A DNA stretch of 64,000 nt from assembly GCF_951801035.1 (NCBI RefSeq), contig NZ_CATOKT010000003.1. One strand, written 5' to 3'. Source of the stretch: Adlercreutzia sp910585575. Its GTDB lineage: Bacteria > Actinomycetota > Coriobacteriia > Coriobacteriales > Eggerthellaceae. Shown here piece after piece: positions 1 through 9,886 of the stretch (its first letter is position 1; every line of letters begins with the position of its first letter). The position numbers were made by a program, and so were the translations under genes. A model generated the notes under the pieces. That model saw only the letters and a list, made by a program, of their open reading frames with translations. It was not told where the DNA came from and searched no databases.

Positions 1-1
1 G

Positions 2-2062
2 TACCGCACCTTCCAGCATGTATCCATTTTCCCCATTGTTCGGGGCTATTGCGGCTACGAGGTGCAGGACATCACCTCGTGGATGACGCATACTCACACC
101 GCCCTGGAAAGCGTGTCGGCGGGCATGTTCTTCTACGAGGCGCGCACGCATTTGCTGCTGCTTACCGAGCCGGCTCAAGAGTGCTGCCGCATGGCCTCGG
201 GCTATTTGGATGTGCGCGATTTTGCCGATGCCTTCATCGACGAGGCCACGGCTCAGATGGTCTACGACGGCATCGTGAACTTCAACAGCGAACACGGGCG
301 GATGCTGTGCGAAGGGCAGCTGAAAGACGGGCGTTGGATCCGTTTGAGCATGTCGCCCGGCGAGGCCACGGCGCGCTTCGCCACGGGTTTTCTGGAGGAC
401 ATCACCTTGCTCAAAGAGGTGGAGGAGAAAAGCGCGCGTCGCTCCGAGATCATCGAGAGCCTCAGCTCGGAGTACTTCGCCCTGTACTTGGTCAACGCCA
501 AGGCCGATACCATCGTTCCATATCTGCTGCGCAACGATGTGGCGCGATTCTTCGCCAGCCTCATCGGCGATGATCGCTCCTACCGGGCGTGGCTGGAACA
601 CTACTGCGACAACTACATTGCCGAGAGCGATCGCTACAGCGTGCGCACGCGACTGAGTCCCGCATCGGTGCGCGCCTTCCTCGACGAGCACCAGGCAGAT
701 TTCTCGCTTAGCTGTCGGCGCCTGTACCAGGGTGAAGAGCAGTACATCGAGCTGCGTCTGCTGCGTCTTTCAGGAACCACCGATGAAGTGGTGCTAGCGG
801 CCCGCAACATCAACGAGGAAGTGAAGGATCAGCTCGATCAGAAGGAAGCGCTCCAGACGGCCCTGACGCTGGCCGAGCATGCCAGCGAGGCCAAGACCAC
901 CTTCCTGACCAACATCTCCCACGATTTCCGCACGCCGCTCAACTCCATCCTGGGCTTCTCCCATCGAGCGCTCGACCATGTCGATGAGCAGGATCTGGTG
1001 CGCAACAGTCTGGAGAAGATCATCGTCTCGGGCGATCACTTGCTTGAGCTGATCAACGACATTCTGGACGTGAGCCGCATCGAAAGCGGGAGGGTGGTGC
1101 TCAAGGAGCAGCCGCTCGACGTGGTGCAGCTTATGGAGGACTTGCAGGGAGTTTTCTCGAGCCAGGCCCTGGAGAAGGATATCGACTTCACCGTCCGCAC
1201 CGATGGCGTGCGCGATGCGCGCGTGCTGGGCGATCAGCTGCGCATCAACCAAATTCTGGTGAACACCATCGGCAACGCCCTGAAGTACACCGATGCCGGC
1301 GGTCGCGTGGAGGTGGAACTGACCGAAGGCGATGTGGCGCCTCACGGGGTGGCCATGTTCCGCGTGGTGGTGCGCGACACGGGTTGCGGCATGTCGCCGG
1401 CCTTCGTCGAGCGCATCTTCATGCCTTTCGAGCGCGATGCCGCCAGCCGAGCCCGCACTGAAGAGGGCACGGGTCTGGGCATGACCATCGCGAAGAACCT
1501 CATCGATCTTTTGGGCGGCACCGTGAAGGTGACAAGCGAGCTGCGGAAGGGAAGCGAGTTCGACATTACCCTGCCGCTAAAGCTGGACAAGGAATTCCAC
1601 GAGCGCGCCGTCGACGCCGTGCCGGAGGAGGACGTGCGCCTGCTGCGTTTCGAGGGCTTCCGGGCGCTGGTGGTTGACGACGACGAGCTCTCGCGCGAGA
1701 TCCTGGGTGCCATTCTGCTGGACCACGGCTTCATTGTGGAAATGGCCGGCGACGGCGACGAGGCGGTGCAGGCCGTGGAGGACACGGCCATCGGCCACTA
1801 CGACGTGATCATCATGGACATGCGCATGCCGCGCATGACCGGTGACGGCGCTACGCGGGCCATCCGCGCCCTGCCGCGCCCCGACGTGAAGGACCTGCCC
1901 ATCATTGCCGCCACGGCCGACGCCTTCGAAGAGGGTCAGCGCCGCGCCCGCGAGGCCGGCATGACGGCCCATGTGACCAAGCCGCTCGATACGCGCAAGC
2001 TGCTGCTCATCCTGCGCGATTGCCTGCGCGGCCGCGGGCGCCAGGGAACGTCTCTGGGCTAG
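2..2062 (+). CDS. Hybrid sensor histidine kinase, 5' end outside window
   Basis: The reading frame is open from base 2 with no stop, so the true start lies to the left. A GTG at 62 is the first possible start inside the window. The visible protein has a PAS-like segment ending in 'GFLEDIT', then a HisKA dimerisation helix with the phospho-acceptor in 'NISHDFRTPLN' (His about 287 counted from 62). The ATPase N box 'NTIGNALKYT', G1 'DTGCGMS' and G2 'GTGLGMTIAK' follow. A C-terminal receiver domain carries 'VVDDDE', the phospho-Asp in 'IIMDMRMP' (about 586) and 'VTKPLD'. No membrane segment is visible in the part seen. No DNA-binding response regulator follows. A second hybrid kinase is convergent downstream. 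The kinase call is firm; the signal sensed is unknown. Confidence 0.9.
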   Translation, partial: YRTFQHVSIFPIVRGYCGYEVQDITSWMTHTHTALESVSAGMFFYEARTHLLLLTEPAQECCRMASGYLDVRDFADAFIDEATAQMVYDGIVNFNSEHGRMLCEGQLKDGRWIRLSMSPGEATARFATGFLEDITLLKEVEEKSARRSEIIESLSSEYFALYLVNAKADTIVPYLLRNDVARFFASLIGDDRSYRAWLEHYCDNYIAESDRYSVRTRLSPASVRAFLDEHQADFSLSCRRLYQGEEQYIELRLLRLSGTTDEVVLAARNINEEVKDQLDQKEALQTALTLAEHASEAKTTFLTNISHDFRTPLNSILGFSHRALDHVDEQDLVRNSLEKIIVSGDHLLELINDILDVSRIESGRVVLKEQPLDVVQLMEDLQGVFSSQALEKDIDFTVRTDGVRDARVLGDQLRINQILVNTIGNALKYTDAGGRVEVELTEGDVAPHGVAMFRVVVRDTGCGMSPAFVERIFMPFERDAASRARTEEGTGLGMTIAKNLIDLLGGTVKVTSELRKGSEFDITLPLKLDKEFHERAVDAVPEEDVRLLRFEGFRALVVDDDELSREILGAILLDHGFIVEMAGDGDEAVQAVEDTAIGHYDVIIMDMRMPRMTGDGATRAIRALPRPDVKDLPIIAATADAFEEGQRRAREAGMTAHVTKPLDTRKLLLILRDCLRGRGRQGTSLG

Positions 2063-2179
2063 GGGAGGCGCCGCACCGCGGCCCCACGGCTGTGGCGGTC
2101 GGGCCCGGACGCCATCGGGCAGTTCGGCTTGCATCTACGCAACTCTCACGTGCTCCTTCTCCGCGTCGTTCCAACAAAA

Positions 2180-2212
2180 ACGCCCCCGCCAGCTTGAAGC
2201 CGGCGGGGGCGT
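2180..2212. terminator. Bidirectional intrinsic terminator between convergent kinases
   Basis: An 11 bp inverted repeat (2180-2190 with 2202-2212, core CGCCCCCGCC) lies between two convergent stop codons. On the minus strand it is followed by a T run (2175-2179 read in reverse), so it best ends the minus-strand kinase transcript. It may also serve the plus-strand gene. Confidence 0.75.
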
Positions 2213-2240
2213 CGCTTTGCAGCAAGTGAACAGTTGCGTG

Positions 2241-5192
2241 CTAGTGCATCCACTTCTGGAGCATGCGCACCAGGGTCTCGATTTCCAGGGGCTTGGACAT
2301 GTGGTCGTTCATACCCGAGGCATGGGCGTGGCGGATGTCCTCGGCGAAGGCGTCGGCGGAAAGGGCCACGATGGGAATGTCGCCCAGATCGGGACGGCCG
2401 CCGGCCTCGGCACGAATGGCCGTGGCGGCCTCGTAGCCGTTCATGACCGGCATCTGGATGTCCATGAGCACGATGTCGTAGTAGCCCGGATCACGCTCGA
2501 GCAGCATGTCCAGAGCCAGCTTGCCGTTCTCGGCGTGCTCCACGGCCGCGCCGGTCATGCCGATCAGCTCCTCGGCAATGGCCGCGGCCATCATGTTGTC
2601 CTCGGTGAGCAGGACGCGACGGCCCTCGTAGGTGAGCCCCTCGAGCATGGCCTTCTCGTCGATGATGGTGCGCACCTCGCCGGTGAGCAGCTCCTTCATC
2701 ACCTGCACCAGACGGCTGCGGAACAGCGGCTTCGAGATGAAGGCATCGACGCCCACCTCGCGGGCCTCCTGCTCGATCATGGACCAGTCGTAGGCCGACA
2801 GGATGATGATGGGCACGTTCTCGCCAGTGACCTCGCGAATGCGCTTGGCCGCCTCCAGGCCGCTCATTTCGGGCATGCGCCAGTCCAGGATAACGGCGCG
2901 GAAGGGGTCCTGGCTCGTGTCGGCGGTGACCACGGCGTCGATGCCCGCCTGACCCGACAGCTCGTAGGCCGAGCGCATGCCGATGTCGTCCAGCAGGATG
3001 CAGGCGCCCTCGCAGGCCACCGGGTCGTCGTCCACCACCAGCACGCGGATGCCCTCAAGATCCGACAGGTCCTCGCGCTCGCCGTCGCGCAGCTTCAGGT
3101 GCACCACCACAGTGAAGGTGGTGCCCTCGCCCTCCACGGAGGCCACGTCGATGCTGCCGCTCATCAGCGTGACCACGCTCTTCACGATGGCCATGCCCAG
3201 GCCCGTGCCCTCCACCTTGGTGGTGCGGGAGTCGTTGGCGCGGGTGAACGGGTCGAACACCGTTTTCAGGAACTCGGGGCTCATGCCGCAGCCCGTGTCG
3301 CTGAACACGAACTCGTAGCAGCCGCTGCCGGGAATGCGGCTTTGCAGCTCGGTGATGCGCAGGCCGATGGTGCCGCCCTCGGGAGTGAACTTGATGGAGT
3401 TGCCCATGATGTTCACGAACACCTGCTGCAGGCGCGTGGGGTCGCCGATGACGTGCTCGTGCTTGATGTCCACCAGCTGCACGTCCAGGATCTGGCCCTT
3501 CGCCGCAATCTGCGGGTTCATGATGGTGATGAGGTTCTCGATGGACTCGGGCAGGTCGAAGGGCTCTTCGGACAGGCCGATGGTGCCCGACTCGATCTTC
3601 GCCATGTCCAGCACTTCGTTGATGAGGCCCAGCAGGTGCTTGCTGGCCGAGGTGATGTTGCCCAGGCACTCGCGCACGCGCTCCGGATCGTTCACGTGCA
3701 TGCCGGCAATGGCGGTAAGGCCCATGATGGAGTTCATGGGGGTGCGAATGTCGTGGGACATGGAGTTCAGGAAGTCGCTCTTGGCTTGAGAGGCGTGCTC
3801 GGCAGCCTGGAACGCGTCCTCCAGGGCCTGGCGTGAGGCAATCTCCTGCTCCTTCGCGTCGGTGACGTCCTGTACCGTGACCAGCACATCGGTGGGCTCG
3901 CCGGCGGCGTTGCGAGCCAGGCTCAAGGTGGATACCTGGTGCCAGCGCACCTCGCCGCCATGGTTCACCTTCCAGTCTTGCTGGATGAAGGGCGTGCCCG
4001 GGGCCAGGGCCGCCTTCACGGCTTCGGTGTCCAGGAGCACCAGCTGGTTGTCCTCGGCGTCGGAGGCGCTGACGTTCTTCAGGTAGGTGCACAGCTGGTC
4101 GTAGGTGCCGCGGGAGGGCAGCAGCTCCTGGTTGTCCTCGTTTTTCAGGTACTCGTAGGTGCCGTGGACCAAGTCCACGGAAACCAGACTGTTGAACAGG
4201 TTGGTGGAAGCGTCGATGATGCGCGTGGCTTCCTGGCGCTCCAGCAGAAGCTCGATGTTCTTGCGGCGCGCCTGGGCCATGAGCACGCCCACCACCACGG
4301 CGGCGGCAATCAGCACGCCGGCAATGACAATGGTGCCGGAAATATTGGCCTTGGAGATCATGCCGTTGGTGATGGAGGCGGGGAAGGAGCGTACCAGCAC
4401 CCAGTCGTAGGAGGGCAGCTTCATCATGTAGGTGTTGCCCACGCCCTCGGGGGTGCGGTAGGTGAAGCTGGCCGTGTTGCCGCTGGCAATGTCGCTGTCC
4501 AGGTCGCTCAAGGTGATGCCGTCCAGCTCGTGAGAGGAGAATACCTCGTCGATGTTGGTGGGCTCGTCCTCTGTGGCGGGCGCCTGGGAGATGATGGTGC
4601 CGTCGGGCAGGCACAGGTAGGTGGGGGTGGAGTCACCGTAGAACTGCGTCGTCATCAGCTCGGTGAGCGTGTCCTCGCGATACACCGACACCATGACGCC
4701 GGCCACCTGGTCCTCGTAATGCACCGGGGCGAAGAAGGCGACGACGTTCTGGCCGTCGAAGATGGCGTTGTCGATGAAGCACATGCCGCTCTCGCCGGCA
4801 ATGCCCGCGGTGTAGTAGTAGCGGTCGAAGGCCTCGGCGGTGCGGCCGTCGCGGTTGTAGGCAATGCCGTCGGGGGTGATGAAGAAGGTGTGGTCGAACT
4901 GCGAAAGATCGAGGACGTTCACCGCCTCTTCAGGATCGACGGTGCCGTTGGTCAGCGTGCTCTCGTAGATGCTGGCCGCCGTTTGCACCGTGCGCAGCGA
5001 GGTGGTGAAGACGTCGTCCACCCGACGGGCCGTCTGGCCGCTGGAGCTTTCCAGGTATTGGCTGTTCTGGGCCACAATGCGATCGGTGTTCGCATTGGTG
5101 AACAGGAACAGCGAGCCGATCAGTACGGCGACGGCTACCAGAGCGGCGATGATAAGGTTGCGCGTTTGGCGCCGAGTTTCGGCACTGCTCAT
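2241..5192 (-). CDS. Membrane-bound hybrid histidine kinase with Cache-like sensor and two receiver domains
   Basis: The 983-residue protein has a TM helix at about 12-32, an extracytoplasmic region of about 250 residues resembling a double Cache sensor, and a second TM at about 285-308. A PAS-like region ends 'VLVTVQDVTDAKEQE'. HisKA has the phospho-acceptor in 'NSMSHDIRTPMN' (His about 480). The HATPase domain shows 'NIMGNSIKF', 'DTGCGMS' and 'GTGLGMAIVK'. Receiver 1 has phospho-Asp in 'ILDWRMPEMSG' (about 768) and receiver 2 in 'LMDIQMPVMNG' (about 911). There is no HPt domain, so the outputs are either local or pass to a phosphotransfer protein encoded elsewhere. The start is the ATG preceded by AGGGGGA. 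Cache domains usually bind small metabolites; the ligand cannot be told. Confidence 0.92.
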   Translation of the reverse strand: MSSAETRRQTRNLIIAALVAVAVLIGSLFLFTNANTDRIVAQNSQYLESSSGQTARRVDDVFTTSLRTVQTAASIYESTLTNGTVDPEEAVNVLDLSQFDHTFFITPDGIAYNRDGRTAEAFDRYYYTAGIAGESGMCFIDNAIFDGQNVVAFFAPVHYEDQVAGVMVSVYREDTLTELMTTQFYGDSTPTYLCLPDGTIISQAPATEDEPTNIDEVFSSHELDGITLSDLDSDIASGNTASFTYRTPEGVGNTYMMKLPSYDWVLVRSFPASITNGMISKANISGTIVIAGVLIAAAVVVGVLMAQARRKNIELLLERQEATRIIDASTNLFNSLVSVDLVHGTYEYLKNEDNQELLPSRGTYDQLCTYLKNVSASDAEDNQLVLLDTEAVKAALAPGTPFIQQDWKVNHGGEVRWHQVSTLSLARNAAGEPTDVLVTVQDVTDAKEQEIASRQALEDAFQAAEHASQAKSDFLNSMSHDIRTPMNSIMGLTAIAGMHVNDPERVRECLGNITSASKHLLGLINEVLDMAKIESGTIGLSEEPFDLPESIENLITIMNPQIAAKGQILDVQLVDIKHEHVIGDPTRLQQVFVNIMGNSIKFTPEGGTIGLRITELQSRIPGSGCYEFVFSDTGCGMSPEFLKTVFDPFTRANDSRTTKVEGTGLGMAIVKSVVTLMSGSIDVASVEGEGTTFTVVVHLKLRDGEREDLSDLEGIRVLVVDDDPVACEGACILLDDIGMRSAYELSGQAGIDAVVTADTSQDPFRAVILDWRMPEMSGLEAAKRIREVTGENVPIIILSAYDWSMIEQEAREVGVDAFISKPLFRSRLVQVMKELLTGEVRTIIDEKAMLEGLTYEGRRVLLTEDNMMAAAIAEELIGMTGAAVEHAENGKLALDMLLERDPGYYDIVLMDIQMPVMNGYEAATAIRAEAGGRPDLGDIPIVALSADAFAEDIRHAHASGMNDHMSKPLEIETLVRMLQKWMH

Positions 5193-5339
5193 TGGTCAGT
5201 CCCCCTATCCGGATAACGGTCGTTTGCTACGGCCCTGAAGGAGAAAACCTGCAGGTCGAACGGTATTGCTGCCATTATATAGTGCGCAGCGCAAAAATTG
5301 TTTGGAATTCGTAAACTACCGCCGTCAAAGCGAGAAAAG

Positions 5340-5407
5340 AAAGCCCCGCGTCTCGATGGAGTGGCCAAGGGGCGCACCCAGGGCCGAACGCCGAAACGCG
5401 GGGCTTT
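5340..5407 (-). terminator. Inverted repeat downstream of the LysR gene, possible terminator
   Basis: A perfect 12 bp inverted repeat (AAAGCCCCGCGT at 5340-5351 with its complement at 5396-5407) has a long 44-base loop and A/T-rich ends. It lies just past the stop of the minus-strand LysR gene. The long loop makes it less certain than the other terminators. The rest of 5193-5474 holds the kinase promoter region, with a TATAAT-like box on the minus strand at 5274-5279 but no good -35. Confidence 0.5.
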
Positions 5408-5474
5408 GCGAGCAGAGAGAGAAAAGTTTGCCTCAGAAGATCGGTGAGCGCGAAGCACGTCCGACTGCTTTGGT

Positions 5475-6374
5475 CTAGGATCGACAGAAATCTTGAATAA
5501 GGTTCTCGAGGGATTTGGTTGCTGTTTGGGGATCGTAGACGAGCATCATGCTGTGGGTGATGGGTTGTCCGTCGATGGTTGTTTGGTAGGCGAGCATGGG
5601 ATTTCGCTTACAAAGGGCAACGGTTGAGGGGATGGTGCCGACGACAAGATGATTGTCAATGTCGCCCTCCCAGGTCTCGTTATTCGGGGTATCGTCAAGT
5701 ATGCAGAGGGTCGTTTCGGGTCCGAGCATATCGCAAATTGCTGTTTTCCAGGGGCCGAGCGCGAACTGTTTGTGCTCGGCGATGGTTGCGCTTGCAACGC
5801 TTCCTCGAGTTAGCTCGTGCAGGGCGATAGGGTTTTCTTTGGAGAAAAACACGGCAAAGTGCTCTACGCCGTGCGTCTGGCATAGCAGCCCGTGCCTGGC
5901 GGCCTCTTTACGTATTTCGGGTACGTCGTAGATGGCGATTAAGTCCACCTCGCCGTTGATCAAGGGGGCCAGAACCGGGCGCTTGAGGTCGTAGTCGATA
6001 AATTCGGCGGAAAGAGCGGGGTTCATCTTGGCGACTTGTTCTTGGAGTTGCTGACGATAATCGTAGAGAGGGTTGGCAACGATTTTTAGAACGTCGCGTT
6101 TCTCGTCGATCTCGGAGTTTGCCACTCGGGCGCACTGCTCGATGCTGTCGTTAAGGATGTCGATTGCCTTAGTTGCATCCCAATAGAATATGGCGCCCGC
6201 CTGAGTAAGCCCATTGCCATTGGAGCGGTCGATGAGTTCAAAGCCTAATTCATTTTCAAGCGATCGGATGTGATTGCTGAGCGTGGGTTGAGTGATGAAA
6301 AGCTTCTCGGCAGCACGATGGAAGTTGTTAACTTGCGCTAGGAGGAGGAACTCCTCGAGGTGTTTCAGTTCCAT
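5475..6374 (-). CDS. LysR-family transcriptional regulator
   Basis: This 299-residue protein has an N-terminal winged HTH ('FLLLAQVNNFHRAAEKLFITQPTLS' region, residues about 8-60) and a C-terminal substrate-binding-like effector domain. The length is typical of LTTRs. The start is the ATG at 6374, preceded by CAGGAGGA. It is divergent from the molybdoenzyme operon starting at 6532. LysR regulators usually control the divergent gene in response to a small co-inducer, so it probably regulates that reductase. The ligand is unknown. The gene is slightly less GC-rich than its neighbours. Confidence 0.9.
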   Translation of the reverse strand: MELKHLEEFLLLAQVNNFHRAAEKLFITQPTLSNHIRSLENELGFELIDRSNGNGLTQAGAIFYWDATKAIDILNDSIEQCARVANSEIDEKRDVLKIVANPLYDYRQQLQEQVAKMNPALSAEFIDYDLKRPVLAPLINGEVDLIAIYDVPEIRKEAARHGLLCQTHGVEHFAVFFSKENPIALHELTRGSVASATIAEHKQFALGPWKTAICDMLGPETTLCILDDTPNNETWEGDIDNHLVVGTIPSTVALCKRNPMLAYQTTIDGQPITHSMMLVYDPQTATKSLENLIQDFCRS

Positions 6375-6531
6375 GTCGTCCTCCTGGATGCGATAAGAAA
6401 TCTTAATTGGCGATCAATGGGGCAAGTATAGGGAAAAATCTCTGAATTGCGCAACCGTTTATTTGCGCAGAGGGGAAGCGATGGGGCCTTGATAATGCCT
6501 CTTGTCTGTTCAGTCAGAAGAGGAGGTTTGC

Positions 6532-9207
6532 ATGGATGGGTTTCTGAAAAATATCGGCGAAGCGGCGGTTGATCGACGAACGCTGCTTGGGTCTATCGCG
6601 GCTGTTTCCGCCTCGGTCTCCTTAGCCGGGTGCGCACCCAGTCTGCAGCAGACGGCTGATGAAGTGCCGCTTGCTTCTACGGAAGAGCAAGGAACGTGGA
6701 TATCTTGCGAGTGCAACAACAAAGGTTGCGGCGGCGGCCCTTGTGTGAACAAGGTCTATGTGGTGGATGGCGTTCCCCTGCGCCAGAAGACCGATGATAC
6801 TCATGAGGATAGCCCCGAGTATCCGCAGCGTCGCGGCTGCGCGCGTGGGCGATCGATGAGGCATAACGTACTCGGCCCCCATCGTCTGAAATATCCCATG
6901 AAACGCAAGGGGTGGAGTCCGGATAATCCGAATGGCGAGAAGCGCGGCGTGGACGAGTGGGAGCGCATTTCCTGGGACGAGGCGCTTGACTATGTGGCCG
7001 AGGAGTTGCGCAAGCTTTACGAAAACTACGGCCCTCGCTCGATGCTGCATGCGGGCTACGGCGGGGCGAATGAGTCGTATCATCTGCTTAACGCCCTCGG
7101 CGGTTTCTGCTACATCCAGGATACGGCTTCGTGCGGCTCTTTCGCGCTGGGGCCGCTGACGATCGGCACAGGTTTCACCTACAATGCCGGCAGTGCGTTT
7201 GGCGGCATGACGGTGAATGACCGTCGCGATCTGCTCAACTCCGAAACTATCGTGTTGTATGGCTGCAATCCCTCATGGGCAGCGGCCGGCAACCCTACTT
7301 ATTGGTATATGCAGGCGAAGAATGCTGGTGCCGAGATTATCTACGTTGGCCCTGACTACAATGTGACGGCTTCTACGCTGCAGGCCCGCTGGATTCGCGT
7401 TCGTCCTGGCACCGACTGCGCCTTCTTGCTCGCGGTGGCGTACGTCATGCTGACCAACGACGACCCAGAGGCAAATCCGATTATCGATTGGGACTATATC
7501 GACCGCTGCACCATCGGCTTCTACGATGGCAACATGCCCGAAAACGCAACCATCGACGAGAACTTTGCAGATTACGTCATGGGCAAATACGATGGAATCC
7601 CGAAAACGCCGGAATGGGCGACAGAGATCTGCGGAACGCCGGTTGAGGACATCGAATGGTATGCGAACACCATTCGCAAGGACCGCAAGGTTTCGATTCA
7701 CTTCAGCTATGCCGCTGGGCGCACGAACGACTCGGAAGATTTCCACCAGCTTCTTATGACCATTGGTGCTATGGGCGGCCATTACGGCAAGTCCGGCCAC
7801 TCGTGCGGCCTGGGCGCCTACCTGCTCATGGCCGGCAATGAGGGCCCCTATCTCATTAATGGGGGTGGAACCAAGGCGGACGGATCGCCCATTTCCACCT
7901 TCACGCCCAACCCTATTGACGAGGCTATTCCTGCTCACAATATCTGGCAGTCGGTTTTAGATGGCAAGTACCACTATTGCGGCAACACGGCTTCGTCTGC
8001 CGGAACGTTGGACACGCTCGTTCCGGGTGAATGGCGAGATATAGATATCCATATGGTTTGGTATGACTTCCATGGCGCAGAGAAGCTGCCGGATGTGGGC
8101 ACCCAGGTTGAGGTGCTGCGAAAAGTCGATTTCGTCGTGACCATTGATTATGTGTTCTCCACGGCAGCGAAGTACTCCGACATCATCCTTCCCGTGCCCA
8201 GCAAGTGGGAGCGCTATGTGGGCGCAAGCGGCGGTGACCGCGAGTGCTTCAAGGTTCCCTCGCGCGTCATGGAGCCAATGTACGAGACGCGTCTCGATCA
8301 GGATATCGTGAAGGATCTCATGACTCGTCTTGGCATCGATCCGATGGCGTATTTCCCGTGCGATGAAAAGGAGCGCTACTTCTACACCCTCGCCGGCGCG
8401 ACGATTCTCGAGCCCGACGGAGTAACAGTGTCGCCTCTCGTGACCATCACCAAGGAAGATGCTGCTGCGTGGGGCGCCGAGTGGCCCGAGCAAGAGGGGA
8501 AGATCGGCTTGCAGGAGCTTATAGACAAAGGCTCATATCAGGTCGAGCTGTCCGACGACGACAATTACGGCTACATCGGCTACGCAGAGTTCCGCGAGGA
8601 TCCCGAAAACAACCCCCGTCAGTCGGAGAGCGGCAAGCAAGAGGTGTACTGCCAGGTAAAGGCAGACAAGTTCAATGCGATCGGGTTCATGGATCGCGTA
8701 ATCAAGCCCTATCCGACGTACTATCCAGCCCACAGCGGCTACGAAAGTTCGTTCGCCGATTGGGAGACCAAGACGAAGGGGGAGTATCCGTTCCAGATGT
8801 TCACCCCCCATTACATCGGTCGTTGCCATAACGATCTGACGCAGATGAAGCAAGTGCGCGAGGCGTTTATCAGCCCGGGCTTCATTAACGCCCAGGATGC
8901 CGAAGAGAAGGGTATTAAAGACGGCGATACCGTTCTGTTCTACAACGATAACGGCAAGGTCTTGCGCATCGCCAGCGTTTCGAACTGCATCATGCCGGGA
9001 TGTGTGTCGTTGCCCCATGGCGGATGGGTCGACTTCGACGAAGAAAGCGGGATTGATCGCGGCGGCAACGAGAATGTGCTCATAGGTCACTCACGCGGCA
9101 CTTTCCCGCTGACGGGCTACAACACCACGCTCATCAATTTCGAAAAATACGACGGAGAGCCCCTTGCTCCCTACCATGAGCTTACCGTCACCACCCCCGA
9201 AGTGTAG
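6532..9207 (+). CDS. Tat-exported molybdopterin oxidoreductase, DMSO-reductase superfamily
   Basis: The 891-residue catalytic subunit carries Mo-bis-MGD and a [4Fe-4S] cluster. The start at ATG 6532 is chosen because GAGGAGG lies just upstream; the frame is also open to 6502. The N-terminus has a twin-arginine motif (DRRTLLG) and a lipobox (SLAGC), so it should be exported and lipid-anchored. A cysteine cluster 'CNNKGCGGGPC' follows, then 'RRGCARG'. By eye, Ser200 in 'DTASCGS' aligns with the Mo-ligating serine of E. coli DmsA, which suggests an oxo-transfer reductase; this is inference. The iron-sulfur subunit and a TorD-like chaperone follow in the same operon. No membrane anchor gene is present. 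The substrate is unknown (S-oxide, N-oxide or other acceptor). Confidence 0.9.
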   Translation: MDGFLKNIGEAAVDRRTLLGSIAAVSASVSLAGCAPSLQQTADEVPLASTEEQGTWISCECNNKGCGGGPCVNKVYVVDGVPLRQKTDDTHEDSPEYPQRRGCARGRSMRHNVLGPHRLKYPMKRKGWSPDNPNGEKRGVDEWERISWDEALDYVAEELRKLYENYGPRSMLHAGYGGANESYHLLNALGGFCYIQDTASCGSFALGPLTIGTGFTYNAGSAFGGMTVNDRRDLLNSETIVLYGCNPSWAAAGNPTYWYMQAKNAGAEIIYVGPDYNVTASTLQARWIRVRPGTDCAFLLAVAYVMLTNDDPEANPIIDWDYIDRCTIGFYDGNMPENATIDENFADYVMGKYDGIPKTPEWATEICGTPVEDIEWYANTIRKDRKVSIHFSYAAGRTNDSEDFHQLLMTIGAMGGHYGKSGHSCGLGAYLLMAGNEGPYLINGGGTKADGSPISTFTPNPIDEAIPAHNIWQSVLDGKYHYCGNTASSAGTLDTLVPGEWRDIDIHMVWYDFHGAEKLPDVGTQVEVLRKVDFVVTIDYVFSTAAKYSDIILPVPSKWERYVGASGGDRECFKVPSRVMEPMYETRLDQDIVKDLMTRLGIDPMAYFPCDEKERYFYTLAGATILEPDGVTVSPLVTITKEDAAAWGAEWPEQEGKIGLQELIDKGSYQVELSDDDNYGYIGYAEFREDPENNPRQSESGKQEVYCQVKADKFNAIGFMDRVIKPYPTYYPAHSGYESSFADWETKTKGEYPFQMFTPHYIGRCHNDLTQMKQVREAFISPGFINAQDAEEKGIKDGDTVLFYNDNGKVLRIASVSNCIMPGCVSLPHGGWVDFDEESGIDRGGNENVLIGHSRGTFPLTGYNTTLINFEKYDGEPLAPYHELTVTTPEV

Positions 9208-9221
9208 AGGAGGAATTTCCC

Positions 9222-9806
9222 ATGGCTAAGTACGGCTTTTATTTCGACAACGCCTCGTGCTGTGGCTGCCGGTCGTGCCAGGTTGCCTGCAAGGATAAGA
9301 ATGATCTGGACATTGGCGTCTTGTTCCGTCGGGTGGTCACCTATGAGACGGGCGTGTATCCCACGGCCGACCGTTTCCACCATTCAGCTGCATGCAACCA
9401 CTGCTCGAGCCCGGCCTGTGTGGCAAATTGCCCGACGGGGGCCATGTATATCGATGACGCTGACGGCGGCACGGTGCAGCACAATGACGATGAGTGCATC
9501 GGGTGCCAGTCATGTGTGAAGAGCTGCCCCTACTCGGTTCCAACGTTCATCGAGGAGGCGGGCATCGCGCGCAAGTGCGACGCCTGCATCGGTTTGCGCC
9601 AGGCGGGGGAGAAGCCTGCCTGTGTGGCCACGTGCTGGACGCGTGCTCTGGATTTCGGTGACGTTGAGGAGCTTGAGGCGAAGTACGGCAGCGGCTTGGT
9701 GCGCGAGCTGCCCTTTATTCCAGAGGCTTCCCATACCGAGCCTTCGACTCTCATTCGATCCCGTGAAAGCGCGTTGAACGGGGAGCCCGTCGAGAAGAGC
9801 CTGTAG
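9222..9806 (+). CDS. DmsB-like four-cluster ferredoxin subunit
   Basis: This 194-residue electron-transfer subunit has four cysteine groups, each with the 4Fe-4S pattern: 'CCGCRSCQVAC', 'CNHCSSPACVANCP', 'CIGCQSCVKSCP' and 'CDACIGLRQAGEKPACVATC'. It has no signal peptide of its own and would be co-exported with the Tat-bearing catalytic subunit, as DmsB is. It starts 14 bases after the catalytic gene, behind AGAGGAGG. In known systems it passes electrons from a quinol-oxidising membrane anchor to the molybdoenzyme, but here no anchor is encoded alongside. Confidence 0.93.
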   Translation: MAKYGFYFDNASCCGCRSCQVACKDKNDLDIGVLFRRVVTYETGVYPTADRFHHSAACNHCSSPACVANCPTGAMYIDDADGGTVQHNDDECIGCQSCVKSCPYSVPTFIEEAGIARKCDACIGLRQAGEKPACVATCWTRALDFGDVEELEAKYGSGLVRELPFIPEASHTEPSTLIRSRESALNGEPVEKSL

Positions 9807-9841
9807 GCAAGGCATTCATCGCGGGTCTAGCTGCAAGTTAG

Positions 9842-9868
9842 ATGGCGGCGCTCTACGGGCGTCGCCAT
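9842..9868 (+). other. Hairpin between FeS subunit and chaperone genes
   Basis: A 9 bp inverted repeat with one mismatch (9842-9850 with 9860-9868) sits just upstream of the ribosome-binding site of the chaperone gene. There is no T run. It might lower chaperone expression or stabilise the upstream mRNA; this is speculative. Confidence 0.35.
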
Positions 9869-9886
9869 GTTTCTAGGAGGTTTTTC

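Noticed and set aside
5189..5478. Short frames on both strands upstream of the Cache kinase
   Set aside because: They overlap the promoter region and a hairpin, with no coding signal.
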